Assembly: GCF_006874465.1 (NCBI RefSeq)
Contig: NZ_VIRL01000017.1
Coordinates: 1-64,000, forward strand
Length of the DNA: 64,000 nt
Reading direction: 5' to 3'
Source of the DNA: Microbispora bryophytorum
Lineage (GTDB): Bacteria; Actinomycetota; Actinomycetes; Streptosporangiales; Streptosporangiaceae
Part shown: positions 27,221 to 36,409 of the stretch, in pieces
How positions within the stretch are numbered: the first letter of the stretch is position 1
Layout: each line of letters starts with the position of its first letter
Position numbers and translations under genes: made by a program
The notes under the pieces: generated by a model
Databases searched by the model: none
The model's input: the letters and a program-made list of their open reading frames with translations, nothing else
Told to the model about the DNA's origin: nothing

Positions 27221-27736
27221 ATGTTCGACTTCGGGATCAGTGGATACAGGCCCGCATGGTTGAGCGGGAGTTCGGCGATCGCTGCCGCGCATGGTCGGAG
27301 GCTGGCCATGCTGGAGGGGCGGAGGCTGACGCGCGCTCTGCTGGTGTGGGATCCCGACGAGGACGTTTGGTTCTCCGATGGCCTGGTCCTGTTGGACTTC
27401 GAGGGCGAGCAGGTCGAGATCGTCCATCAGAAGTTCGATGAGATCTCGATCACGTGGAACATGGTCGATCCGGCTCGGCCGCTGGATTGGGCGGGGGAGG
27501 GATTCCGCCTGGCGTGGCGAGGGGGCGTGCCTGACGATCTGGCGCGATTGCAGGGGCAGAGGCTGCAGGCAGTGGAGCTTCTGACGTGGATGGGGGAGGA
27601 CATGGCCCAAGGAATGGTGGCTGTCGGATTCCTCTTCCCGCACGGCAGAGTGACGATTTACAACGCTCTCGATGAGAACGGCATGGAGTTCAAAGACCCT
27701 GATCGGCGGTATGCGCGCCAGAGGCTCAGCGCGTAG
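27221..27736 (+). CDS. Hypothetical protein
   Basis: A 171-residue protein that I do not recognise. It is acidic, with no membrane segment, and contains a regular strand-rich pattern (LLVWDPDEDVWFSDGLVLLDFEGEQVEIVHQKFDEISITWNMV). The start is ATG 27221; no clear ribosome site is seen. It lies directly beside tRNA fragment A and so may be the first cargo gene of the island. Confidence 0.5.
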   Translation: MFDFGISGYRPAWLSGSSAIAAAHGRRLAMLEGRRLTRALLVWDPDEDVWFSDGLVLLDFEGEQVEIVHQKFDEISITWNMVDPARPLDWAGEGFRLAWRGGVPDDLARLQGQRLQAVELLTWMGEDMAQGMVAVGFLFPHGRVTIYNALDENGMEFKDPDRRYARQRLSA

Positions 27737-27873
27737 TGCTCGTGATCCACCGGCGGGTTCCTTTAGACAAGGCGGTGCCAGTGCTCGGTCTTGCGGCCCG
27801 AGCCGCCGGTGGCCGGGACCGGCCCCAGACCGCATGCCCGGCCGTCGAGCGGGCGAGTGCTGCGAGGCGGCGC

Positions 27874-27912
27874 GGAGCGCGGTGACGGGAATCAATCCGC
27901 GCTGTCAGCCTG
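27874..27912 (-). repeat. tRNA-Gly 3' fragment B (decayed)
   Basis: A degraded copy of the tRNA-Gly 3' half, recognisable by GGTGACGGGAATC and CGCGCTGTCAGC. At 28018 a repeat of the form TGGCACGCGTCAGGCACG follows, like those beside the other fragments. From 27913 to 28259 I see no gene. Confidence 0.55.
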
Positions 27913-28259
27913 GCGATCGGTTGGGGAACTGCCCCTTGTGATCGGAAACGAGGATTTGGCTCAGCGGTGGCCGAGTGACCGTGAGTTCTCGTGAAACACC
28001 GCTGATTACCGTTCGTTCTGGCACGCGTCAGGCACGTGTTTCAGCATCATCCACCGTGCACTTCTTCGGATGACCGCCGCTGAATATTCGGTGGCGTCCG
28101 GAGGCCGAGTGCTACACGATGTGGTCCTTCGCGAGCGCATCGACGGCCGCGTCGGCCAGTAAGCGCCGCCGGACAGAACCATGGCCGAAGGCTGGTTGTC
28201 CGTGACGAGCAAAGGGCCGTGGAAACGGTCGAGGCCCGAGTTGCGCGTACTTGCGTCGG

Positions 28260-28706
28260 TCAGGAGAAGTGGACTTCAGGGGCCGGCCAGGTCCCGTCTT
28301 CGGTGAACTGCGATCCCCAGTAAAACGGGTTCACCTCGCGAAGAGTGCGAGCCCTCCATCCCGTCGCGCTGGAGTCGTCGGGCACGCCGACCTGGACGTC
28401 AGGTCCCCACAGGGCCAGGCGCTCCTGGCAGATGCCACACGGAGGCAGGACGAGGACGCGTTCACGTTCGGGGTCCCGATATACGCACACGGAGGCGGTG
28501 ATCTTCTTATCGAGTGTGTAGGCCTGGCAGATGGCGCCGGTCTCGTGGCATAGGGACACTCCGCCGTTGAGGTTGTCCAGGCCGACGCTGGTGAGGATCT
28601 GCCCGTCGTTCAAGTAAAGGGCCGCGGCACCGCCCTGCTCACCAGGGGGCCATCGCCGATCCATCTGTGCGATGGCCGCGTCGACAAGGTTTTGATCAAG
28701 CTGCAT
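28260..28706 (-). CDS. Cytidine-deaminase-like zinc enzyme
   Basis: A 148-residue protein with both halves of the CDA zinc site: CHE in LCHETGAICQ (Cys ligand plus catalytic Glu) and PPCGICQERL (PCxxC). Length and layout fit cytidine deaminase or the blasticidin-S deaminase group. The substrate cannot be chosen from sequence. The start is ATG 28706, with AGGA 8 nt upstream; the frame continues upstream but without support. It lies between two tRNA-Gly scars, so it is probably element cargo. Confidence 0.8.
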   Translation of the reverse strand: MQLDQNLVDAAIAQMDRRWPPGEQGGAAALYLNDGQILTSVGLDNLNGGVSLCHETGAICQAYTLDKKITASVCVYRDPERERVLVLPPCGICQERLALWGPDVQVGVPDDSSATGWRARTLREVNPFYWGSQFTEDGTWPAPEVHFS

Positions 28707-28840
28707 GTCGGCATCCTGACATATCAAGACGTCGCAGCCTCGCCGACCACCCGGTAGACCGCCCGGGCTCCTACCGCGGTCCACCCGATCTTTGGTCGGG
28801 ATAGGGAGTGTGAGTTGCGGACTCAGCCCTGGGCGCCAGC

Positions 28841-28920
28841 CACCCCGTATGCCGTCGCCCGCCCGAAAAGGGAGCGGACCCGGCGGCCTTGGTCTGCTCG
28901 GCTTGTCCCGGGTCGATGGC
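28841..28920. repeat. Segment repeated at 42785-42913
   Basis: CACCCCGTATGCCGTCG and the following GCCCGAA block, then a 43-bp block (28878-28920) with one C/T and one T/C difference, recur at 42785-42821 and 42871-42913. The right-hand copy has about 50 bp more, which restore a long inverted repeat. It is probably the remains of a shared element end. Confidence 0.6.
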
Positions 28921-29075
28921 TGGGGCCGGACGGGCAGCGGCGTACGGGCAGCGGCGTACGGGCTGCTGCGGGCGGTGCTGATGACGGCGGTCGAAGAGGA
29001 CCACATATTCCGCGCAACCCATGCCGGATCCGCAGGGCCGGCGACGAGCACGTGTAGGAATGGCCGGTCCTCACC

Positions 29076-29288
29076 GTGGCTCTGATCTTCGAGCCGGCCG
29101 ACCTCGTGGGCCGTCGTCGTGTCGGCAAGGTCCGCACGCTCAAGAACGGGGCGTACCGGCTCCGTTTCCAGCGGCACGGGGAGACGCGTACGCACTTCGA
29201 GGTCTTCCGGACTCGGGCGGCCTTCGGCGAGCGCTCCACGGGTGAACTGGTCATCGGGCTGTTCCGGCTTTCGGCGACTGCCCCATGA
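29076..29288 (+). CDS. Small hypothetical protein
   Basis: A 70-residue basic protein, GTG start, with GC-rich third positions. It has an Arg-rich strand pattern (GKVRTLKNGAYRLRFQRHGETRTHFEVFRT) and no known motif that I recognise. No strong ribosome site is visible. It could be real or a remnant. Confidence 0.35.
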   Translation: MALIFEPADLVGRRRVGKVRTLKNGAYRLRFQRHGETRTHFEVFRTRAAFGERSTGELVIGLFRLSATAP

Positions 29289-29328
29289 GCGAGATCAAGC
29301 CGGGGCACGTCCGTGAACCCCCCGACAC

Positions 29329-29961
29329 CTAAAGTAGTTTGTCGCGCGCGTAGGCGGCGGCTTCCGTGCGGTTGCGAACGCCGATCTTGGCGAAGGCGTT
29401 GTTGATGTGCGTCTTGACGGTCGTCTCCGCGATGAAGAGGGCCGAACCGATCTCCGCGTTGCTCAGGCCCCTGGCGACGAGCCTCAGCACCTCGACCTCC
29501 CGCACCGTCAGCCCGTCGGGACAGGCCGTGACCGGCGGTGGTGTGGCGCGAGACAGCGCGTCGACCAGCCGGCGGGACACCGCGGCCGAGAACGTCGACT
29601 GCCCAGTGGCGGCGGAGCGGAGGGCGGCGGCGATTTCAACGCGTCCGGCATCCTTGGTGAGATAGCCGCAGGCCCCGGCCAGCAGGGCGGAGTCCACGGA
29701 CTGGTCATCGTCGTAGGTGGTCAACACCACGACGACCACCTCTGGGTACTCGCGGGTGATCCGCCGTGTGGCCTCGACGCCGTCCATCACGGGCATGCGC
29801 AGGTCCATGAGCACGATGTCGGGACGCAGCTCGGCCACCAGCCTCAGGGCCTTTTCGCCGTCCCTGGCGTCGCCCACCACCTCCACGTCGTCAACCAGGT
29901 CCAGCAACGCCACCAGGCCCTCGCGCATGAGCTGCTGGTCGTCTACGACCACAACCCTCAC
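29329..29961 (-). CDS. NarL/LuxR-type response regulator
   Basis: A 210-residue protein with a receiver domain (DD at 7-8, phospho-Asp53 in LMDLRMPVMDG, Thr in LTTYDD, Lys in YLTKDAG) and a LuxR HTH near the C-terminus (LTVREVEVLRLVARGLSNAEI..TTVKTHI). The start is GTG 29961, which overlaps the kinase TGA and has GGAGG 7 nt upstream. It is the partner of the histidine kinase 29958-31064. Confidence 0.93.
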   Translation of the reverse strand: MRVVVVDDQQLMREGLVALLDLVDDVEVVGDARDGEKALRLVAELRPDIVLMDLRMPVMDGVEATRRITREYPEVVVVVLTTYDDDQSVDSALLAGACGYLTKDAGRVEIAAALRSAATGQSTFSAAVSRRLVDALSRATPPPVTACPDGLTVREVEVLRLVARGLSNAEIGSALFIAETTVKTHINNAFAKIGVRNRTEAAAYARDKLL

Positions 29962-31064
29962 TCTGGCACCTCCGCTCGCACTTCCCACAGGCCACCCGCC
30001 GGTCCAGCGATCAAGGTCCCGCCCGCGAGCGCCAGCCGCTCACCCATGCCTTGCAGGCCGTGCCCGGATGAGGCCGCCGCGCGTCCGGCCGCGCACGGGT
30101 TGCGCACCACCAGCCGAACGGCGTCCTCGCCGTAGCCGAGCTTGATCGTGATCGGCTCGCCCGGGGCATGCTTGGCGGCGTTGGTCAGCGCCTCGCGTGC
30201 CGTACGCAGTAGGCAGACCTCCGCCGCCGGGGGGATCGGCCGCCGCGTGCCCGTCGTGCGCAGCTCGGCGGGCACGTCATGGTCCCTGCGGTGCTCGGCG
30301 ACCAGCAGATTGAGCGCGTCGGGCAGCGGCGGTACGTCCTCGCGCAGGGCCGCCACCGCCGAGCGTGCCTCGACCAGCCCCTCCCTAGCCAGAGCCCGTG
30401 CCCTGTGGATGCGCGTCAGCGCTCCTTCCACATCGCCTCGCTCGGAGAGCAGGGCCTCGGCGACCTCCAGCTGCACCCCCAAGGCGCCGAGGGAGTGCGC
30501 GAGCACGTCGTGGAGCTCCCTGGCGATGCGAGCCCGCTCGTCGAGCGCCATGGCCCTGACCCGGTCCTGCTGGGCACGGCGGTAGTGGCGCCGATGCAAC
30601 GCGAAGAGCACGGCGCACATCATGACCGCCCCGCGAACCACGATCGCCGATCGCGGCTGCTCCCACCACAGCATGCTGCCGACCATGAGAGCCAGGTCGC
30701 CCGCGGTAACCGCGACGATCGCTCCCATGCTCGGCGTCACGTGCGCCACGAACAGCAGCAGTGTCGCGAACAGCAGGACCGTGGGCGCCGCCTCGGCCGA
30801 TCCTGAGACCGACGCGGCGATCGCCGAACCGGCCGCGAGCAAGGCCATGGCTACGCGCGGAAATCGGCCGTCGAGCAGGACGAAAGTCAGCCAGCACGCC
30901 ATAGATGCGCCGAGCGCCGACCACACCAGCGCGGGAGCGCGATCGGGCGAGGCGGTCGCGAGCGACCAGGCGAAGACCAGGCTCATCAGCAGCCTGACCA
31001 GGCGGCCGGTTTCGGGGTCGTCGGCCGCCAGTAGCCGCACGACCCGCTCCCGCACCTCCCGCAT
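29958..31064 (-). CDS. NarL-type sensor histidine kinase
   Basis: A 368-residue membrane kinase. About five transmembrane helices fill residues 25-155. A HisKA_3 region follows, with His185 in ERARIARELHDVLAHSLGALG, then a HATPase domain (REALTNAAKHAPGEPI, GHGLQGMGERLALAGG). The start is ATG 31064. It is downstream of a small membrane ORF (gap 3 bp) and coupled to the response regulator by GTGA overlap. Confidence 0.93.
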   Translation of the reverse strand: MREVRERVVRLLAADDPETGRLVRLLMSLVFAWSLATASPDRAPALVWSALGASMACWLTFVLLDGRFPRVAMALLAAGSAIAASVSGSAEAAPTVLLFATLLLFVAHVTPSMGAIVAVTAGDLALMVGSMLWWEQPRSAIVVRGAVMMCAVLFALHRRHYRRAQQDRVRAMALDERARIARELHDVLAHSLGALGVQLEVAEALLSERGDVEGALTRIHRARALAREGLVEARSAVAALREDVPPLPDALNLLVAEHRRDHDVPAELRTTGTRRPIPPAAEVCLLRTAREALTNAAKHAPGEPITIKLGYGEDAVRLVVRNPCAAGRAAASSGHGLQGMGERLALAGGTLIAGPAGGLWEVRAEVPE

Positions 31065-31067
31065 CGC

Positions 31068-31259
31068 CTAGCGCGAGTCCTTCAAGGTCAGAATCATGTC
31101 CACCAAGATAACCCGGAAGGCCACGAAGCCGGCGATCACCAGCAGGGCCACGACCACGATCGCGAGCAGGAGCTTGCCGTTCATCTTTCCCCCGTTGGCG
31201 TCCAGGAGCCGGTGCAACAGGTCGAGCCAGATGCCCGACCGTCCGAAGCGTTTGTCCAT
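31068..31259 (-). CDS. Small single-pass membrane protein
   Basis: A 63-residue ORF ending 3 bp before the kinase. It has an amphipathic N-terminus and one strongly hydrophobic helix (LLLAIVVVALLVIAGFVAFRVILV). ATG 31184 with GGGGGAAAG just before it would give only 38 residues and is an alternative. It may be an accessory subunit of the kinase (inferred from position only). Confidence 0.45.
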   Translation of the reverse strand: MDKRFGRSGIWLDLLHRLLDANGGKMNGKLLLAIVVVALLVIAGFVAFRVILVDMILTLKDSR

Positions 31260-31546
31260 GCCTGGAAGGTAGGGAGAGGGTGGGGTGGAGCGGCACCACC
31301 GAAGGATGGAGAGCGGGATGGAGCTCGACGTTGCCAGTACGCGGAGGGCGGAGTTGAGACTGGAGTCCTTGGCAGGCACCGGCAGCAGGCACGCTCGAGG
31401 GGGAGCCGACACCGGCGACCTGGCCCGCTGGTGCGGAGCTAGGCAGACGGAATGGTGAGATCGTCGGCATCAACCCCTGAGCTCTCCATCGAAGCCGGGC
31501 GCTTCACTTTTGTTCGTGAGCTCCTGGGCTGGCTCAGATTCTTGCG

Positions 31547-31894
31547 TCAGGTGGTGACTGAGTCGGTCTGCTGGCCGTACGCGCTGACGATGGTGTCCAG
31601 GAGACCTGGGAAGCGGTCCTCGAGATCTTCAAAGCGAAGTGCGGTCCAGCGACGGTTGCCGTCCTCGCGCTGGCGGATGATGCCGGCCTCTCGGAGCACC
31701 CGGAAGTGGTGAGTGAGTGTGGAAGGCGCGACGTCGACCGGGAAGGTGCCGCAGGCTCGTTCGGGATCGGCGCGCAGGGTCCGCACGATGGTCATGCGGG
31801 TGGGGTCGGCGAGGGCGTGCAGCACGTCTAGCACGTCGAACTCGTCGACGTCCGGGTGGATCAGCGTCGCGCGACGGCTGTGTGATCGGGGCAT
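31547..31894 (-). CDS. ArsR-family transcriptional regulator
   Basis: A 115-residue winged-helix repressor: DVLHALADPTRMTIVRTL, then VAPSTLTHHFRVLREAGIIRQREDGNRRW, the recognition helix and wing. No Cys-rich metal site is present, so a non-metal signal is likely. The start is ATG 31894 with GAGAGG upstream. It is divergent from the quinone oxidoreductase, and a perfect palindrome lies between them. Confidence 0.92.
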   Translation of the reverse strand: MPRSHSRRATLIHPDVDEFDVLDVLHALADPTRMTIVRTLRADPERACGTFPVDVAPSTLTHHFRVLREAGIIRQREDGNRRWTALRFEDLEDRFPGLLDTIVSAYGQQTDSVTT

Positions 31895-31938
31895 CTCGCA
31901 CCTCTCTTTCGACAAACATCGTACAGGGTGATAAGACT

Positions 31939-31954
31939 TTCGTAGTACTACGAA
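31939..31954. promoter_or_regulatory. ArsR operator palindrome
   Basis: TTCGTAGTACTACGAA is a perfect 16-bp palindrome in the 80-bp gap between divergent arsR and the oxidoreductase. It is the probable site for ArsR autoregulation and control of the oxidoreductase. Confidence 0.8.
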
Positions 31955-31974
31955 CGTCGAAATAGGAGTTCGGG

Positions 31975-32970
31975 ATGCGCGCTTTGGTGATGACAGCACC
32001 GTCACAGGGATCGGACCGCACACAGATCCAAGAGATCGACACACCCCGTCCGGGCCCAGGAGAAGTGACCATCGATGTCGCCTACGCAGGGGTGAACTTC
32101 CTCGACGTGATGGCGCGCCGCGGCGACGTTGGATACGTGCCTGCCTGGCCGTATGTTCCGGGACTTGAGGTAGCCGGCACTGTACGCGAGGTTGGCGCGG
32201 GCGTCAGCGATCTCACCGCTGGACAGCGGGTGGCCGCGTTCACTCCAGGAGGTGGCCTGTCCGAGGTCGCACTCACGCGTGCGGTGCTCACCGTACCGAT
32301 ACCAGACCAGATCTCGTTGCTCACGGCAGCAGGCACCCCGATGATGTTCTCAACCGCCTTGCTACTGCTGACCGACTCCGCCAGGCTCGGCCCCGGTGAC
32401 AATGTGCTGGTGCATTCGGCCAGCGGTGGTGTGGGCAGTGCTCTCGCGCAGTTGGTGCCCGCGATAGGCGGGGGACTGCTCATCGGCACCGTCGGTCGCC
32501 CTGACAAGGTCGCCTCGGCGCAGAAGAGCGGCTACGACGTCGTGATTGCTCGTGGCGATGGTCTGATCGAGGCGGTACGTGCGGCCACCGGAGGGGGCGG
32601 CGTCGATGTCGTCCTGGACCCGCTGGGCACCAGCATGCTCGATGTCGATCTGGCGGTCACGGCGCCCGGCGGACGGATCGTGCTGTTCGGCAATGCCGGC
32701 GGAGGGCAGCCCGCTCCGCTTCCGCCCGCGGGCAAACTCATTGGTGGCAACGTCGCGATCGGCGGGTTCAGCATCAGCAGTCTGGGCGCTTCCGCTCCCG
32801 AGCGTGTCGCCGCAGCCCTGCGCCGCGTCCTGGACATGATCGCGACCGGTCGGCTCGACGTTGCCGTCACCAAGGTCGACTCACTCGCCGACGTGCCCGC
32901 CGTGCACCAGCTGCTCGCCGACGGCCGCGGCAACGGCAAGTACGTGACCCGAGTGACCTCCACGGAATAG
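31975..32970 (+). CDS. Zinc-independent MDR quinone oxidoreductase-like protein
   Basis: A 331-residue NADPH-dependent MDR enzyme: an N-terminal GroES-like domain (PGPGEVTIDVAYAGVNFLDVMARRG, VPGLEVAGTVREVGAGV) and a Rossmann domain with HSASGGVGSALAQL and GTVGRPDKVASAQ. The zinc-ligand Cys residues of alcohol dehydrogenases are absent, as in quinone oxidoreductases. ATG 31975 has AGGAG 7 nt upstream. The divergent ArsR with its palindrome implies induction by an electrophile or redox stress (inferred). Confidence 0.9.
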   Translation: MRALVMTAPSQGSDRTQIQEIDTPRPGPGEVTIDVAYAGVNFLDVMARRGDVGYVPAWPYVPGLEVAGTVREVGAGVSDLTAGQRVAAFTPGGGLSEVALTRAVLTVPIPDQISLLTAAGTPMMFSTALLLLTDSARLGPGDNVLVHSASGGVGSALAQLVPAIGGGLLIGTVGRPDKVASAQKSGYDVVIARGDGLIEAVRAATGGGGVDVVLDPLGTSMLDVDLAVTAPGGRIVLFGNAGGGQPAPLPPAGKLIGGNVAIGGFSISSLGASAPERVAAALRRVLDMIATGRLDVAVTKVDSLADVPAVHQLLADGRGNGKYVTRVTSTE

Positions 32971-33047
32971 AAAATCCTCGCGGCACTGTCGCTGCCTGCG
33001 TTTGAGTTCCGGACGTACACACGGTGCCGGGCCTGGACCGTGAGTGT

Positions 33048-33091
33048 TGGAGCGGGTGACGGGAATCGAACCCGCGCTGTCAGCTTGGGAA
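33048..33091 (-). repeat. tRNA-Gly 3' fragment C
   Basis: An exact 44-bp copy of the intact tRNA from the encoded CCA end to the anticodon loop (ending TTGGGAA on the plus strand). After that it diverges. A GAGCTGGGAAAC motif follows within about 35 bp, as it does beside D; E and F have diverged versions. Confidence 0.85.
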
Positions 33092-33190
33092 CAGGCTACT
33101 GATCTTACTGTGCTGAGCTGGGAAACAAGGGTGCAGGTCAAGGCCGGTCGAGCCCTTGGGGCCGGTCGGCGCGCGGGCGTGGACGCGCGC

Positions 33191-34291
33191 TCATGTCCGC
33201 CGTGGTGCGGCCGGTCGCCACCGTCGGGGAACTTCGAACAGCCACGTCGCGCGCACTGCGAGCAGCCCGCGGTGGATCGCCAGGCTCAGGCCGATCACCA
33301 CGGCGGTCAGCAGAATCGGATACTCCGCCACCGTAAGCGCCTGTCCGCCGCCGCCCAGCCCGGACATCGGACCGACGAGGAACCCGTGCAGCAGGGCGAG
33401 CAGGGGCATGTGGATGACGTAGATCGGCAGCGTTCGTCGTCCAAGGGCGGCGAGCGCGTCACCCACCGGCCGCCACCTGCTCACTCGCTCAGCTGCGGTG
33501 ACGCCGAAGGCCACCGCCGCGACGGACACCGCCGGCCACACCCCCACCCAGCGCTGACTGCCGGCCACGGCCATGACCGTCAGCGCCGCGGCGTACACGG
33601 CGAAGGTCAGGGCCAGGCGGCGGTTCGTGGCGGTCGCCGCCCACCGTTCGACGTACGGCTTGAAGTACAGACCGCCGAGGAAGAACACCAGGTTCTGGTA
33701 GACGCCGCCGCGGTCGCCCGGGGTGGCGAGCACGCCGGCGGCCGTGATGACGGACAGGGCCGCGGCGGCTGCGAGGATCACCGGCCGCGGCGCCCGTCGT
33801 ACGGCTTTCGCGAACGCGAAATAGAGCGCGAGGGCGTACAGGTACCAGAGGTTGGAGGGGGTGATGGTGAGCTGTTCCACCAGCCCGAGCACGGAATCGG
33901 CGTGGGCGGTGGGGAAATCCGGGACCGCGGCCAGGATCGCGGTGTGGATGAGCAGCCAGACGGCGTACAAGTACAGGAATTTGGCGACCCGGGATCTGCC
34001 CAGCACGCGCCACGGGCGATTTACGGCGTTTGCTGCGAAAACCCCTGAGATGGTGAAGAACAGCGGCATCCGGAGCGGCAGGAACTGCTCGCCCAGGGTT
34101 CCCCAGGCACTGGGGACGGGAGAGCCGGCGTGCCAGCTGATCTGCAGATAGTCCTTGACGATGACGTGCCACAACACCACGAGGATGATGCATGCGCCCT
34201 TGGCGACGTCCGCCCACTGTGCCCGTTGCCGGGACGCATCGGCGCCGGGCGCGGTCGGGGCGTTCCCGGCGTGAATCCGAACGGTCGTCAC
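33191..34291 (-). CDS. Acyltransferase 3 family membrane protein
   Basis: A 366-residue membrane protein with about ten helices. It opens with ADVAKGACIILVVLWHV, the acyltransferase-3 His-containing first helix, followed by LPLRMPLFFTISGVFAA and GRRTLPIYVIHMPLLALLHG. Members O-acylate sugars or lipids on the membrane. The start is GTG 34291 with AGGAGAA upstream. It lies within a block flanked by a 23-bp direct repeat (33131-33153, 36428-36450). Confidence 0.9.
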   Translation of the reverse strand: MTTVRIHAGNAPTAPGADASRQRAQWADVAKGACIILVVLWHVIVKDYLQISWHAGSPVPSAWGTLGEQFLPLRMPLFFTISGVFAANAVNRPWRVLGRSRVAKFLYLYAVWLLIHTAILAAVPDFPTAHADSVLGLVEQLTITPSNLWYLYALALYFAFAKAVRRAPRPVILAAAAALSVITAAGVLATPGDRGGVYQNLVFFLGGLYFKPYVERWAATATNRRLALTFAVYAAALTVMAVAGSQRWVGVWPAVSVAAVAFGVTAAERVSRWRPVGDALAALGRRTLPIYVIHMPLLALLHGFLVGPMSGLGGGGQALTVAEYPILLTAVVIGLSLAIHRGLLAVRATWLFEVPRRWRPAAPRRT

Positions 34292-34583
34292 GATTCTCCT
34301 TGGTCAGCGTGAGGAAGGGCGCGCCGGAGCCCCCGGGCGGCTGATTCGGTTTCCGGCCGGGTTTCCTGTTTCAGGGGGCAGCGGCCTGTCAGGGCCAGGG
34401 CGCGCGGGGGTGGGAGGTTCCGCTGAGCGGACCGGGGGGCCTCCCGAAGGCGGCTGTCGGCTCTGGAGAAGCTTCGCTGCCGGGCCCGGGACGGCGCATC
34501 GGCCCCTGGGCAGGGATCTGCCCGGCACCGGCTCTGCCTTTCGGCCGATATCGGCATCCCGCACTCTGACTACGCTGGTCACG

Positions 34584-35774
34584 ATGACGACGCCGCAGAT
34601 CCGACGCTTGTGGTTACGCCTGGGCCAGGTGGCCGGGCTGACCGTGATGGCGATCCTCGGGATCATCGACGTCCGCTACGGCATGCTCCAGCTCTCCCTA
34701 GATGGCCTTGTGCTGTCCCTGGTACGGGTGGGGCTGGCCGTGGCCACCGTGAGGGTCTGGCTTCCCGAACACCCGCAGAACTCCCGGCGCCTGCCGTCGC
34801 TGGCTCTGCTGCTCGCCGCCGCGTCGATCGCCGTCACCGTCGCCACGCTGACCGCCGGGTTCGGCCTGACGGGCGTGTGGGGTCTCGCCGAGACGTGCGG
34901 CCTGCTCGCGAGCATTTACGTGGTGGCGCGCCGGGGGGCGCCCAGGTCGTCGGTCGCCGCGGTTCTGGCCCTCGGGCTGGCCGGCATCCTGCTGCCGTTG
35001 CGCGGTGCCGCCGACGACACGTACGTCATAGCCGCGCTCCTCGTCGCCCTCGGCGTGGCCGGCGCGACCGCGGGTGGGGCCTACCTGCGGTTCCTGGACC
35101 GTGGGCGGGAGCAGGTTCTCGTCACGATGCGGGCCGAGCAGCGCGCCGAGTTCGCCCGGGAACTGCATGACTTCATCGCCCACCACGTCACGGGAATCGT
35201 GGTTCAGGCGCAGGGCGCGCGGTTCATCGCCGAACAGGATCCGCAGCGGGTGATCCTCGCCCTGGAACAGATCGAGCAGGCCGGCGCGGAGACGATGAAC
35301 TCGATGCGGCGGATGGTGGGCGTGCTGCGCGACCCGCACGCCGCACCGGACGCGCCGTTGACGCCGCTGGCCGGGCTGACGGAGCTCAACCCGTTGCTGG
35401 CGGGCTTCAACGGTTCAGGTGCGCCGGTGGCCCACCTGCACGTTGACGGAGATCTGGACGGGATCCCCGTCGAGGTCTCCACCACGGCCTACCGGGTGGT
35501 GATGGAGGCGTTGACGAACATCCGCAGACACGCGGCCGGCGCCCGATCGGTCGACGTGCAGATCTTCCGCGACCCGGAGTCGCTCTTCGTCCGGGTGACA
35601 GACGATGGCGCCACCCCGCGCGCCGCCGGGCCCCGGCGACAGCACCGGTACGGTCTCATGGGCCTCACCGAGCGGGTCCATGCCCTCGGCGGACGGTTCT
35701 CCGCCGGGCCGGGTGCCGTCGGTGGCTGGGTGGTCGACGCGGCGCTGCCGCTCGATCACGAGGCGGCGCGGTGA
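34584..35774 (+). CDS. NarL-type sensor histidine kinase
   Basis: A 396-residue membrane kinase with six or so helices in residues 15-180, a HisKA_3 region (RAEFARELHDFIAHHVTGIVVQAQG) and a HATPase domain (VMEALTNIRRHAAGA, HRYGLMGLTERVHALGG). The start is ATG 34584: TACGCT lies 7 nt upstream and no ribosome site is present, so a leaderless transcript is likely. It is coupled to the response regulator by a GTGA overlap. The 292 bp before it are GC-rich and show no gene. Confidence 0.92.
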   Translation: MTTPQIRRLWLRLGQVAGLTVMAILGIIDVRYGMLQLSLDGLVLSLVRVGLAVATVRVWLPEHPQNSRRLPSLALLLAAASIAVTVATLTAGFGLTGVWGLAETCGLLASIYVVARRGAPRSSVAAVLALGLAGILLPLRGAADDTYVIAALLVALGVAGATAGGAYLRFLDRGREQVLVTMRAEQRAEFARELHDFIAHHVTGIVVQAQGARFIAEQDPQRVILALEQIEQAGAETMNSMRRMVGVLRDPHAAPDAPLTPLAGLTELNPLLAGFNGSGAPVAHLHVDGDLDGIPVEVSTTAYRVVMEALTNIRRHAAGARSVDVQIFRDPESLFVRVTDDGATPRAAGPRRQHRYGLMGLTERVHALGGRFSAGPGAVGGWVVDAALPLDHEAAR

Positions 35775-36409
35775 TTCGAGTGGTGATCGCCGACGACCAG
35801 GCCATGGTCCGGACCGGCTTCAGCATGATCATCGACAGCCAGCCGGACATGGAAGTGGTGGGCGAGGCGGCGGACGGCGTGGCCGCGGTCGACCTGGCCC
35901 GGCGGCTCCGGCCCGATGTGGTGTTGCTGGACATCCGGATGCCCCGGATGGACGGCCTGGAGGCGCTCCGGCTGCTGGCGGGCAAGGGTGTCGCCGACCC
36001 GATCAAAGTGGTCGTGGTGACCACCTTCGATCTCGACGAATACGTGCACACGGCGCTGAGCACCGGCGCGTGCGGGTTCCTGCTCAAGGACTCGGGGCCG
36101 GCACTGCTGGTGGAGGCGGTCCGGGCGGCGGTGTCGGGCGATGCCATGATCAGCCCTTCGATCACGGTGCGGCTGCTGAAGCACCTCAGTCCCCCGGCCC
36201 GGGCGCACGACGACGCGGGCCTGTCGCCGCGGGAACTCGACGTGGTGAAGTTGATCGCCCGAGGCCTGACCAACGCGGAAATCGCCGAGCACCTGTTCAT
36301 CGCCGTCGGCACCGTCAAGACGCATCTGGGCAGCGTGCATATGAAGCTGGGCGCCCGCAACCGGGTGGAGATCGCGGCCTGGGCGTGGGAACACCGCCTG
36401 GTCGATTAA
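35771..36409 (+). CDS. NarL/LuxR-type response regulator
   Basis: A 212-residue partner of the preceding kinase: a receiver with Asp54 in LLDIRMPRMDG, VTTFDLDEYV and FLLKDSGP, then a LuxR HTH (LSPRELDVVKLIARGLTNAEIAEHLFIAVGTVKTHL). The start is GTG 35771 overlapping the kinase stop. Confidence 0.93.
   Translation: MIRVVIADDQAMVRTGFSMIIDSQPDMEVVGEAADGVAAVDLARRLRPDVVLLDIRMPRMDGLEALRLLAGKGVADPIKVVVVTTFDLDEYVHTALSTGACGFLLKDSGPALLVEAVRAAVSGDAMISPSITVRLLKHLSPPARAHDDAGLSPRELDVVKLIARGLTNAEIAEHLFIAVGTVKTHLGSVHMKLGARNRVEIAAWAWEHRLVD

Noticed and set aside
28006-28212. 68-codon minus-strand ORF after fragment B
   Set aside because: No ribosome site, no motif, and it lies across att-flank repeats.
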